Positions 46,020 to 54,191 of a stretch of DNA of 64,000 nt are shown here, piece after piece (within the stretch, counting starts at the first letter, position 1; each line of letters starts with the position of its first letter). The notes under the pieces were generated by a model, which was given only the letters and a program-made list of their open reading frames with translations, was not told where the DNA came from and did no database searches. The stretch covers positions 350,842 through 414,841 of the forward strand of contig NZ_QRDW01000004.1 in NCBI RefSeq assembly GCF_003385955.1, written 5' to 3'. This stretch comes from Aestuariispira insulae (GTDB lineage: Bacteria > Pseudomonadota > Alphaproteobacteria > UBA8366 > Aestuariispiraceae). Both the position numbers and the translations under genes were made by a program.

Positions 46020-47366
46020 TCAGATAATCTGCGATTTGGCGCGGGCGAGAAGATCTTGCCCCTGATCCGTCGGCTCATAAGCCGCCACACCAAGGCTGAC
46101 ACTGACCTGAACCGCTTCCATGATCTCGTCAGTCAGGCGGAAATCCGAATGATGCAGAATGCCGACAATGCGATTGGCGACACTTCGGGCATCATCAAGG
46201 GACGTATCCGGCAACACGACACCAAATTCTGCATCCGACAGCCTTGCAGTGACATCCTCAATACGTAGCAGCCCTTTGATCCAACTGGCCATTTGACGCA
46301 TCAGGATCCGAGCTGCTTCCTCGCCATATCTGGACTGAACCTCATGGAAATTGCGGATGGAAAAAACACTCACGGACAGCTCTGTCTTCTGAGTCTTTGC
46401 CGCGGTTAAAACCCTTTCCAAGTGTTTTTCAAAAAATGCCTCACTGTAAGTGCCTTCCCGCGGGTTGCCCGTGGCATCAGTTAAGGTGGCCAGAAGGGGA
46501 TCTCTAAGGTTCCATTTGAACCGTTGGCGTGCCACCAGAATTTCTACATGCCGGGCGATTTTGGTAGGCTGCAATCCGCCAGGCAAGACAAGTGTAGCGC
46601 CTGCGTCATAGAAGGCTTTTTCATCCGCTATCAACCCGGCATCCGCAGCAATCAAAACCGGCAGGCTGAATAATCGGGGATTGTCGCGCACTTGGGAGCA
46701 AAGATAGAGGCTTGTCTCCAAATCCTCTTTAATATTGATACGCACCACACAAGCCTCAAACCGCTCGTCTCCCAGGCGGTTGCCAGCATGATATACATTG
46801 CTTTCCTGACGAACGGACAATCCCGCGTCGATCAATGCGCGGCTGATGTCCGCCGAATCGATTTCCGGGTCCTGGCTGGCGCAAATATACATGACCTGAA
46901 ACGGCTTATCACCGAAACGGTCAAACTGATCCTCGCGAACTTCTAAGCCGAATTCACGGGATGTCTCCAATCGGCGAAACATTTCCGCCTGCAATGTCGA
47001 CAAACGAACCAGATGCGGCAGGCGGGCCAGAAGCATTTCTTTGGTCGGTATACCTTCCATAACATCATCAACACCGGCTTTTTTGGCTTGGTCGTAAAGA
47101 TGCTGGGAACCATCGCCGCCATAGAGCAGGACTGGCGCATTAATCCCAACCTCTCTCAAAGCGGAAGCGGCATTCACCGGATCATCATCGGCCAACGGGC
47201 CGATCAAGATGACATCCGGGCGGGATCGTTCAATCCCGGTTTTTAGATCCTCATCATCGGCAACGACCGTCACATGATAACCTTCACCCGACAAGATGCC
47301 GCTCAAGGCCGTCGCGTTCGCTTTCCCCCCGTCCGCGACCAAAATACGCGCTTTGCTATGCGCCAT
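46020..47366 (-). CDS. REC-REC-GGDEF protein, catalytically dead, PopA/PleD-like
   Basis: From the ATG at 47366 the protein has 448 residues. Two receiver-like domains (about 5-120 and 155-280) precede a GGDEF-family domain (about 290-448). The layout is that of PleD/PopA. The phosphate-accepting aspartates appear lost (PDVILIG in the first, CVVRI in the second). The cyclase signature GGDEF reads SDAEF (377-381), so diguanylate cyclase activity is not expected. The inhibitory site RxxD is intact as RIED (368-371), exactly five residues before the signature, as in PleD. By analogy with PopA it may bind c-di-GMP and act as an effector. It lies alone between the FrnE-like gene and the SDR gene. 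Confidence 0.85.
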   Translation of the reverse strand: MAHSKARILVADGGKANATALSGILSGEGYHVTVVADDEDLKTGIERSRPDVILIGPLADDDPVNAASALREVGINAPVLLYGGDGSQHLYDQAKKAGVDDVMEGIPTKEMLLARLPHLVRLSTLQAEMFRRLETSREFGLEVREDQFDRFGDKPFQVMYICASQDPEIDSADISRALIDAGLSVRQESNVYHAGNRLGDERFEACVVRINIKEDLETSLYLCSQVRDNPRLFSLPVLIAADAGLIADEKAFYDAGATLVLPGGLQPTKIARHVEILVARQRFKWNLRDPLLATLTDATGNPREGTYSEAFFEKHLERVLTAAKTQKTELSVSVFSIRNFHEVQSRYGEEAARILMRQMASWIKGLLRIEDVTARLSDAEFGVVLPDTSLDDARSVANRIVGILHHSDFRLTDEIMEAVQVSVSLGVAAYEPTDQGQDLLARAKSQII

Positions 47367-47522
47367 GCCATACCTCTCCGGAATTGCGTTTGTCCCTAGA
47401 TGCAACAAGGGGATAATAGCCTGTTACCCCGTTGATCATAAACGCTTACGGGGACAGACAACAACACTAACACGGGAAATGATCGCTTCCGTTCCGGAAA
47501 ATTGCATGGTTACATGATCACC

Positions 47523-48290
47523 ATGACAGAAAAGAAGACGCTATCGGGCAAAACAGCCCTTATTACCGGTGCCAGCACAGGCCTGGGCCTGCATTTTGCG
47601 CACATTCTGGGGAATGCCGGTGCCCAGGTAATCCTCTGCGCCAGGCGGGCGAATCTTTTGGAGAATAGCTGCAGGCAGTTGGTGAAACAGGGGATTTCCG
47701 CCCATTCCTGTCTCATGGATGTCACGCAGGAATCCTCCATAAAAAAAAGCATCCATGAAGCATGGGACCTCACCGGCGGAATCAATATCTTGGTGAATAA
47801 TGCCGGCATTGCCTCTTCAACTGCCGCGTTGGAGCAAGATTACGACAATTGGAATCAAGTGCTTCAAACCAATTTAAACGGCGTTTTTCTGACAGCCCGG
47901 ACATTGGCAAAAATGATGGTTGAACAAAAGCGCACTGGCAGCATCATCAATATCGCCTCCATGCTTGGCGTCAGCGTCAAACCCGGCCTTTCCGCTTATT
48001 GTGCTTCCAAAGCTGCTGTGATCCAACTGACCCGTAGCCTGGCGATCGAATGGGCCAGGTACGATATTCGGGTTAATGCCCTGGCGCCCGGTTACTTTAA
48101 AACCGATATTAACCGGGAGTTTCTGGATAGCCCCATGGGGAAAAAAATGTGTGCGGGCATTCCACAAAAACGATTTGGCCAATTAGCGGATCTGGACCAA
48201 CCGTTGTTGCTGCTGGCAGGGGAGGGCAGCGGATATATGACCGGCAGCATCCTTACCATAGATGGCGGCCATTCCCTGATGATTCCCTGA
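47523..48290 (+). CDS. Short-chain dehydrogenase/reductase
   Basis: From the ATG at 47523 the protein has 255 residues. It shows the Rossmann TGASTGLGLHFA cofactor motif (near 16-27), ILVNNAGIASS, the catalytic Ser of IINIASMLG, YCASK (Tyr/Lys pair) and the C-terminal GSILTIDGGH. It is a classical NAD(P)-dependent oxidoreductase of unknown substrate. No clear ribosome site is seen at either possible start (47502 or 47523). Confidence 0.92.
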   Translation: MTEKKTLSGKTALITGASTGLGLHFAHILGNAGAQVILCARRANLLENSCRQLVKQGISAHSCLMDVTQESSIKKSIHEAWDLTGGINILVNNAGIASSTAALEQDYDNWNQVLQTNLNGVFLTARTLAKMMVEQKRTGSIINIASMLGVSVKPGLSAYCASKAAVIQLTRSLAIEWARYDIRVNALAPGYFKTDINREFLDSPMGKKMCAGIPQKRFGQLADLDQPLLLLAGEGSGYMTGSILTIDGGHSLMIP

Positions 48291-48466
48291 GCGCCAAAAG
48301 TTGCCTAAAACCGCAAATCCTAGACATTTTTCAGAAATTAATCCGGATTTCGTCACTCTTAGCTTGAATTTCCGAACGAGATGAAACATACCATGGCAGT
48401 GCTTCCCTGGACCTGGGTCCGGGGACAACATTTTTGATTGCCCCTTCAGGGATACTGAAAGAATTC

Positions 48467-48685
48467 ATGGCTAAAGAAGATCTGATCGAGTTTCAGGGGA
48501 CGGTTGTTGAAAAACTCCCCAACGCAATGTTCCGTGTTCAACTGGACAACGGGCATGAAATCATTGCCCACACGGCAGGCAAGATGCGCAAATTCCGCAT
48601 CCGCGTCATGGTCGGCGACAAAGTGGATGTTGAAATGACTCCCTATGACCTGACCAAGGGCCGCATCACTTTCCGGCATAAGTAA
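48467..48685 (+). CDS. infA: Translation initiation factor IF-1
   Basis: This 72-residue S1-type OB-fold protein ([22 protein letters not shown], then [20 protein letters not shown] and ITFRHK at the end) has the exact family length. The ATG at 48467 is chosen because upstream in-frame residues are not part of IF-1. IF-1 occupies the ribosomal A site during initiation. A hairpin follows the stop. Confidence 0.97.
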   Translation: MAKEDLIEFQGTVVEKLPNAMFRVQLDNGHEIIAHTAGKMRKFRIRVMVGDKVDVEMTPYDLTKGRITFRHK

Positions 48686-48720
48686 GCCGAAAGCGCTTCA
48701 TAATAAGAGCTTCATTGGAA

Positions 48721-48744
48721 TGCCGGACGAATGAGCGTCCGGCA
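48721..48744 (+). terminator. Hairpin after infA
   Basis: TGCCGGACG and CGTCCGGCA pair around AATGAG. The T run (TTGTTTTT) begins a few bases later. Probable terminator. Confidence 0.65.
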
Positions 48745-48826
48745 AGGTTGTTTTTGCGTCCTGTTTGCATCTGGATGTAGCATCTATTTTTCTTTGCAAA
48801 TCAGCCCCATACAAAGAAAGCGTGCG

Positions 48827-48835
48827 TTATCCACA
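48827..48835 (+). promoter_or_regulatory. Perfect consensus DnaA box
   Basis: TTATCCACA at this position matches the DnaA-binding consensus exactly. Only one is seen in this intergenic space, about 98 bases before the small gene at 48933. DnaA-controlled transcription is possible; an origin is not supported. Confidence 0.45.
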
Positions 48836-48871
48836 GCTTTCTTTCGATCACGCCACAGCATTTAACGTTCA

Positions 48872-48892
48872 ATTTACAATTCTTTTGTAAAT
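48872..48892. repeat. 8-bp perfect inverted repeat upstream of a small gene
   Basis: ATTTACAA and TTGTAAAT flank TTCTT. It lies about 40 bases before the gene at 48933, close to where a promoter would be, so an operator is plausible. Confidence 0.45.
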
Positions 48893-48932
48893 AGCTCTCT
48901 GGATATTCAACGCATCATTCCGGGGGCAGACC

Positions 48933-49136
48933 ATGGATCCGTCAATGCGCGGCCTGATCGAAGAAACTTATTTTGAAACAGCTGAAGAGGCCCTGGCCCG
49001 TTCGGTCAGCAAGCTGGAAGCGCATAAAGAAGGCGTCACTGCAGCCGCTATGATGCTGTCATCCCTAACCGGGTTGGAAGATGAGCCGGCAAAAGCTGAA
49101 GTAGTCGGTTTGAACCTGAGGCCCGCGACCAACTAG
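48933..49136 (+). CDS. Small conserved-looking protein (67 residues), unknown function
   Basis: The ATG at 48933 is preceded by GGGGGC. The predicted protein is acidic and helical (residues 5-50, with Glu/Ala/Leu spacing) and has no membrane segment. No family is recognised. The DnaA box and inverted repeat in its promoter region suggest regulated expression. It converges on the PAS-domain gene. Confidence 0.55.
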   Translation: MDPSMRGLIEETYFETAEEALARSVSKLEAHKEGVTAAAMMLSSLTGLEDEPAKAEVVGLNLRPATN

Positions 49137-49152
49137 ACCGATCTGGAAACAA

Positions 49153-49749
49153 TCAATCGAAATTCATCACTTGCAATATGAGGTCGACATTCTCGCCATC
49201 GCTGGCCATTGGAAGCATCAGCCTTGTGTAAATCACATGCTTTCGGTCAGGTGAGGGAAAGCGAATGCGGGTCAGGCAAGGTTTGCGCCCTTCGATGATT
49301 TCCAACAATGGCCTAATATGATCCTCCAGGTAGTCAGGATGATAAATATCCTCATACCAGCCACCCGTGACATCCCGGTTGAATTTTTCTGTTAACGCCG
49401 TACCGATCAAACGCTGGCGAAAGCGATAGCTTCCTTGCTCCGGCTGCCACTTCACATCCACAAGATTGAGCCAGGGTAGGGTTCGATAGACATCGACCGG
49501 ATCAAAATCGGCACGCCCCGGTAATGCACCACGGGCAAGCATCTTTTCTTCCCAATAACGATAAATGGCACGTTGCTGGAAAGAAGGAAGTAACTCGAAA
49601 AAGGCGTCGCGATTTTTCTGGACCACATGCCATTCGTCCTGGCGAATCGCCAAGCCCTGATTTTGTTGGGCAGAGTCAGAAACCATGTAGTGTCCATACC
49701 CCCATGCGTTCCGATCATCATCCGGATTCGCCATTTCAAAGAGTATCAT
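49153..49749 (-). CDS. PAS-domain protein (PAS_5 type)
   Basis: This 198-residue soluble protein resembles the PAS_5 group common in Rhodospirillales-like bacteria. Characteristic pieces are YWEEKMLARGALPGRADFDP, LVDVKWQPEQGSYRFRQRLIGTALTEKF and KPCLTRIRFPSPDRKHVIYTRLMLPM. No catalytic domain follows. It may sense a small molecule or oxygen. A start at 49734 is also possible. It lies just before tRNA-Ser on the same strand. Confidence 0.75.
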   Translation of the reverse strand: MILFEMANPDDDRNAWGYGHYMVSDSAQQNQGLAIRQDEWHVVQKNRDAFFELLPSFQQRAIYRYWEEKMLARGALPGRADFDPVDVYRTLPWLNLVDVKWQPEQGSYRFRQRLIGTALTEKFNRDVTGGWYEDIYHPDYLEDHIRPLLEIIEGRKPCLTRIRFPSPDRKHVIYTRLMLPMASDGENVDLILQVMNFD

Positions 49750-49849
49750 GGTAAGTCATTCGGCAACAAAATCAAATTCGCAACCTGTTTCCTGCCGACC
49801 AGGCCAAAGAACTGTTACGTCAGCTCGCATGAATTTTATCGAGATAAGA

Positions 49850-49939
49850 TGGCGGACAGGGTGGGATTCGAACCCACGGTACGCTTCCACGCACGACGGT
49901 TTTCAAGACCGTTGCATTCAACCACTCTGCCACCTGTCC
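49850..49939 (-). tRNA. tRNA-Ser (anticodon TGA)
   Basis: The minus strand folds as a 90-base class II tRNA with a long variable arm. The acceptor is GGACAGG/CCTGTCC, the anticodon loop CTTGAAA has TGA, and GGTTCGAATCC forms the T arm. The CCA end is encoded. No terminator is obvious next to it. Confidence 0.96.
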
Positions 49940-50044
49940 TATAAGAATGATCCGGTATTGAACCGATCATCATGATGCCAGAATGAGGGCAGGGGTGTTT
50001 CTATCCTGCAAAATCCGGCCAGGCAAGACCGGATATGCGCCCAA

Positions 50045-51649
50045 TCAACTTTTTCCCTTCACTTTCATCGGATAACGAAGTTCCTCAAAGCTTTCAATGG
50101 CATTGCCGAAATAGGGCCCGCTTGCGACCGAACCTGGAATTTTCGAGATCAACTTTGCCACTTCACCGCTGGAGATCCCTTCAAACATCAATGTCTTGCC
50201 GTTCGCTCCACAGCGTTTTGCCATTTCAATCAACATGTTCAAATTGGCATTCAGGGCCGTTTCCGAACTGACCAGATTTTCATCTAAGATGACGTAATCC
50301 GCGGGCAGCCGCTTCAGTTTTTCTTCATCCTGCGCGCCGATCTCCTCGGATTTCAAAGCCAGGGCAAAACCGGAATCCTGCAGGATCTTGAGTGCATCAA
50401 TCTTTTCAACAATCTCCGGCGTCAGCCCGCCGATCCGCAAAACCACATGCCTGTCGCCGGCGCGATCCGCAAATGCAAGCAGATTGGCAAGCATATCCCG
50501 GGTTGCCAGGGAATGGATATCCAGACTGATCGCGACCGTAAGCCCCTCCAGCCAATCTCCGCCGGAAATGAATTTTACCTGGGCCTCATCAATCTGCGCC
50601 CGCAGCTCAAGATTACCAGAAACGATCTTCAGGATTTCCTCAGCACCGAGGCCGTCTTCCTCGAAATCCGCGCGGAACTCGGCCAACAGATGATCCGTTT
50701 TCCAGAGATGGGCATCCACCACACTTTGATAGGCAACGGTTAATAAATTTTCCGCCAAAGCCCTGACCAACATTTCCGTTTGGTCCCGCTTTTTATCCAT
50801 ATAGGAAGCATGACTGTCACTAAGCGTATCAAAAATGATCGCATCCAGCCCCTGATCCGCAAATTCACGGGCGGCATGCTCAACCGCGTCAACGATATCC
50901 GCCTCATCAATGCCATCCGAATCAAGCTCTATTGTTTTGGTTGCAACATTCAGCAAGCGACCGGAAGGATCGACCCTTTCCGCCAAGCCCTGCAGATCCT
51001 GCTGCATCGCCTTGAGATCAGCCCCATTTTCATGCACGACGCCATATTTGCCATTCTCAACCCGGCTGACCGCATCTGGCGAGATACTGTCCCGACGCAA
51101 CCGGTCCTCAATCTCACGGGTAAAATCGTCAATTTCACCCTTGTTGACGGTCATATCCCGAGCGAGGGCTTCCACATCGCCGATTTCTACAAATGTCAAA
51201 TCAAGATCGGTGTCGGGGTTATCCGCTAAATGCCCACTAACTGAGTTGGCCAATCCCTTGACCGAGTTAAATTCGTCATCCCCGATATCCATCCCGGGAT
51301 CTTGGGTGAATTCCAGTTTAAATTCATCCTGCTGCGGCAGATGCTCACCTTTCAGCTTAAAGCCTGCATTTCCCCCTGTCGGTTTTTTCAAAACGATCTG
51401 GCAGGGTTTCAAACGCTCACCGGACGCAGCATGAAATATAATCTCGGAAGATAAAAACAATGATTGCCTGGCAATAATGTGCGTAAGGTTCTCTCCGGCA
51501 AGAGCGGCGCCATCCTTGCCCAGCCAACGTTCGGTTTCCCCGGTTCCTCGAAGAATGTCACCCGCCACATCCACATATAGCTGAAACTTACGTTTGAGCG
51601 TTTCTTCATCTTCGTAAATTTCGCCGTCTGCGGTCAGAATCGAAGTCAT
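50045..51649 (-). CDS. Degenerate GGDEF-EAL protein (catalytically dead)
   Basis: From the ATG at 51649 (GGGAG five bases before it) the protein has about 534 residues. The C-terminal half has the EAL fold (VAYQSVVDAH, HVVLRIGGLTPEIV, DSGFALALKSEEIGA, KTLMFEGISSGEVAKL, SGPYFGNAIE), but the catalytic set is lost. EAL reads LAE, NVS-type Asn is SLDIHS, the DDFG motif is absent. The middle (about 150-240) resembles a GGDEF domain with ENGKY in place of GGDEF. The N-terminal ~110 residues may be PAS-like. It should therefore bind or relay rather than make or break c-di-GMP. Its partners are unknown. Confidence 0.75.
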   Translation of the reverse strand: MTSILTADGEIYEDEETLKRKFQLYVDVAGDILRGTGETERWLGKDGAALAGENLTHIIARQSLFLSSEIIFHAASGERLKPCQIVLKKPTGGNAGFKLKGEHLPQQDEFKLEFTQDPGMDIGDDEFNSVKGLANSVSGHLADNPDTDLDLTFVEIGDVEALARDMTVNKGEIDDFTREIEDRLRRDSISPDAVSRVENGKYGVVHENGADLKAMQQDLQGLAERVDPSGRLLNVATKTIELDSDGIDEADIVDAVEHAAREFADQGLDAIIFDTLSDSHASYMDKKRDQTEMLVRALAENLLTVAYQSVVDAHLWKTDHLLAEFRADFEEDGLGAEEILKIVSGNLELRAQIDEAQVKFISGGDWLEGLTVAISLDIHSLATRDMLANLLAFADRAGDRHVVLRIGGLTPEIVEKIDALKILQDSGFALALKSEEIGAQDEEKLKRLPADYVILDENLVSSETALNANLNMLIEMAKRCGANGKTLMFEGISSGEVAKLISKIPGSVASGPYFGNAIESFEELRYPMKVKGKS

Positions 51650-51802
51650 CGTCACTCCCACCCAATAAAGCCATTACATTCAGGCATTTCGCCATTTTAT
51701 GATTGTCGGTATGAATCCGGCGTTAACAATATCATTTTTTTGTCATCCGGTAAGGTTTGAAGCAGGCCGACCGAATGGGATATACATAAAAATCTGAACC
51801 GG

Positions 51803-51830
51803 ACCGATTGTGCTTCGGTGCGAATCGGTT
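51803..51830 (+). repeat. Hairpin with short T run in the leader of mltB-like gene
   Basis: ACCGATT and AATCGGT form a stem around a TTCG-containing apex. A short T run (TTTT) follows. It lies about 58 bases before the start, so it could be an attenuator or end an upstream transcript; evidence is structure only. Confidence 0.3.
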
Positions 51831-51887
51831 TTAGTGTCGCCAGTCCAAGACCGTTCCCATTCCATGAGTTATTTTCCAGGGCCCTTC

Positions 51888-53129
51888 ATGCATAAGAAAC
51901 TCGCACTTTCCGCCATTGTCGCTGCATTTTTGGGTTTGAGTTTTCAAAGTTTCGCTGGCGAAACGCCAACAGCCACAAATGCCAAGGAAAACCCCGTCGC
52001 GTTCGAGGACTGGGTCAGCCGTTTCAAATCCGAGGCGATTAAGGCCGGTATCTCACAGGCAACCCTGGACCGGGCGTTTAAAGATCTGAAGCCGGTTCCG
52101 AAAGTCTTGGAATATGACCGCAAACAACCGGAATTCACACGCACATTATGGGTCTATCTGAATAACGGGGTTTCCGAGGCCCGGATCAAACGCGGACGGG
52201 AACTTCTGGTCAAACATGCTTCCCTGCTGGATAAAGTTTACAAACAATATGGGGTTCAGCCGCGTTTCTTGGTAGCTTTCTGGGGGCTGGAGACGAATTT
52301 TGGTGATTATACCGGTGGCTTTCCGGTCGTGGATGCTCTGGCGACACTGGCGCACGATCCGAGGCGCAGCGAGTTTTTCCAGGGCGAATTGATCCATGCG
52401 CTGAAAATCCTTGATGCCGGCCATATCAACCAGGTCAACATGCTTGGCAGTTGGGCGGGCGCGATGGGTCAAACACAGTTCATGCCATCAACATTTGCCC
52501 GCTATGCCATTGATGGGGATGGGGACCAGAAGGTTGATATCTGGAACAGCCTGCCTGATGTGATGAATTCTTCGGCAAATTATCTCAGCCAAATCGGCTG
52601 GAAGGGAGATCAGACCTGGGGCAGGGAAGTCTTGCTGCCGAAGGAATTCGATCTCGAAAATGCCGATTTAAACATCCGCAAACCTCTGTCCGAATGGCAG
52701 AAAATGGGGATAAGGCGCACGAACCGCAAAGACCTCCCCATCGTTGACGGCATGGAAGCAAGCGTCCTGTTACCGGCAGGTTACGCAGGTCCGGCCTTCC
52801 TGGTCTATGATAACTTCCGCAATATCATGGTGTGGAACCGCTCAATTTTATACGCGTTGACTGTCGGGCATCTGGCCGACCGCCTTGTGGGCCATGGGCC
52901 GCTGAAAACCAAGCAGCCGCAAAATGATAAGCCCTTGAGCAGAAGTGACATTCAACTTCTTCAGGAAGTACTGCTGGCTCAGGGATTTGATCCAGGTGAA
53001 CCTGATGGCATACTGGGGTCACGCACCCGGAAGGCCTTGAAAGCCTATCAACGGAAAAACAGGCTTCCGGCGGATGGATATCCAACCGCCTCGCTGATTG
53101 ACAAGCTGAAGAACGGGACAAGCGAATGA
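51888..53129 (+). CDS. Lytic murein transglycosylase, MltB/SLT_2 (GH103) type
   Basis: From the ATG at 51888 the protein has 413 residues and a signal peptide (about 1-23). The catalytic glutamate lies at about 135 in FWGLETNFGDYTGG. GSWAGAMGQTQFMPSTF, GDGDQKVDIWNS and SSANYLSQIGWKGDQ are hallmarks of GH103. A C-terminal peptidoglycan-binding domain (QGFDPGEPDGILGSRTRKALKAYQ) ends it. It cleaves glycan strands to make anhydro ends. AGGG precedes the start by six bases. The stop overlaps rlpA (ATGA). Confidence 0.94.
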   Translation: MHKKLALSAIVAAFLGLSFQSFAGETPTATNAKENPVAFEDWVSRFKSEAIKAGISQATLDRAFKDLKPVPKVLEYDRKQPEFTRTLWVYLNNGVSEARIKRGRELLVKHASLLDKVYKQYGVQPRFLVAFWGLETNFGDYTGGFPVVDALATLAHDPRRSEFFQGELIHALKILDAGHINQVNMLGSWAGAMGQTQFMPSTFARYAIDGDGDQKVDIWNSLPDVMNSSANYLSQIGWKGDQTWGREVLLPKEFDLENADLNIRKPLSEWQKMGIRRTNRKDLPIVDGMEASVLLPAGYAGPAFLVYDNFRNIMVWNRSILYALTVGHLADRLVGHGPLKTKQPQNDKPLSRSDIQLLQEVLLAQGFDPGEPDGILGSRTRKALKAYQRKNRLPADGYPTASLIDKLKNGTSE

Positions 53130-54142
53130 GTTCGGGAAAGAAGATCATGAATACGAAGTTTCTCGGAATGGCGGCTTTGTCTGTGTTCATGCTGACGGGC
53201 TGCAGTGAAATCCAGTTCCTGTCGCAGGCCAGCAAGGAAATTTCCCCTGCGGACGCCTCCGACATCCAGCATAGGGATGGTAGCGGCGGAAACGGGAAAC
53301 GCTATAAGGTCGGTAACGCATATCAAATCAAAGGCAACTGGTATTATCCCAAGGAGGATTATGCCTATGTGGAAACCGGCATCGCTTCCTGGTACGGGCC
53401 GAATTTCCATGGCAAACAGACCGCCAATGGTGCCATTTTTGACATGAATAAAGTGTCCGCTGCCCACCGGACCCTGCCCATGCCCTCCATGGTCCGCGTG
53501 ACAAACCTGGAAAACGGCCGTTCCCTGAAGGTTAAAGTCAATGATCGGGGGCCATATGCCCACAACCGGATTATCGACCTGTCAAAAAGGGCTGCAGAAC
53601 TGCTGGGTTTCAAAATAAAGGGCACGGCATTGGTCAAAGTTGAGGTCCTGGAAGCGGAAAGCCGGCAACTGGTGGCGATTATGAACGGTGAAACCCTGGA
53701 CCATCCTCCGGCACCGGCCGCATCCCCCTCGATCGTTGTCCAGGCGGAACCGCTGGAAGCCCCCGTCGGCACAGTCGATTCCAAACCGAGCAGCACGAAC
53801 CATGATGTCCAGGTCGCCAGTTCCAGCAATCTGCCCGTCAGCGTCGAATCAGAAACGCTTGGCGAGCCCGTTTCTGACGAACAGGTGACAGTTGTCTCTG
53901 TCGCAGCCCCGCCGCAGATTTACATTCAGGCCGGAGCATTCTCCCAATATTCAAATGCGGTGATCACCAAAGCCCGGCTGTCATCGGTTGGACCAACGAT
54001 CATTCAACAAATCAATAAGGCGGACCGGCCCTTGTTCAGGGTCCGAATTGGCCCGTTTGATAAGGTGGAGGAGGCTGATCGGCTGCAAGAAGCCATCACC
54101 GAAGCCGGTTATCCGGACGCTAGAATTATTGTCGACGATTGA
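53126..54142 (+). CDS. rlpA: Septal ring lytic transglycosylase RlpA
   Basis: This 338-residue lipoprotein has its lipobox at LTGC (Cys about 26). The double-psi beta-barrel (TGIASWYGPNFHGKQTANG, AAHRTLPMPS, VKVNDRGPY) keeps the His and Asp needed for glycan cleavage. A low-complexity linker and a SPOR domain (about 265-338, IYIQAGAFSQYSNA ... RVRIGPF) target denuded septal glycan. It overlaps the previous gene and precedes the DD-carboxypeptidase gene, which forms a division-wall cluster. A start at 53147 is also possible. Confidence 0.94.
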   Translation: MSSGKKIMNTKFLGMAALSVFMLTGCSEIQFLSQASKEISPADASDIQHRDGSGGNGKRYKVGNAYQIKGNWYYPKEDYAYVETGIASWYGPNFHGKQTANGAIFDMNKVSAAHRTLPMPSMVRVTNLENGRSLKVKVNDRGPYAHNRIIDLSKRAAELLGFKIKGTALVKVEVLEAESRQLVAIMNGETLDHPPAPAASPSIVVQAEPLEAPVGTVDSKPSSTNHDVQVASSSNLPVSVESETLGEPVSDEQVTVVSVAAPPQIYIQAGAFSQYSNAVITKARLSSVGPTIIQQINKADRPLFRVRIGPFDKVEEADRLQEAITEAGYPDARIIVDD

Positions 54143-54191
54143 TCCAAATCGTTCCCGCTGCCTTATTTCAGGCATAATCACGCTCTAGACC

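Noticed and set aside
48827..48892. Origin of replication at the DnaA box
   Set aside because: Only one DnaA box is present and no cluster of boxes with a dnaA/dnaN/hemE type neighbourhood is seen.
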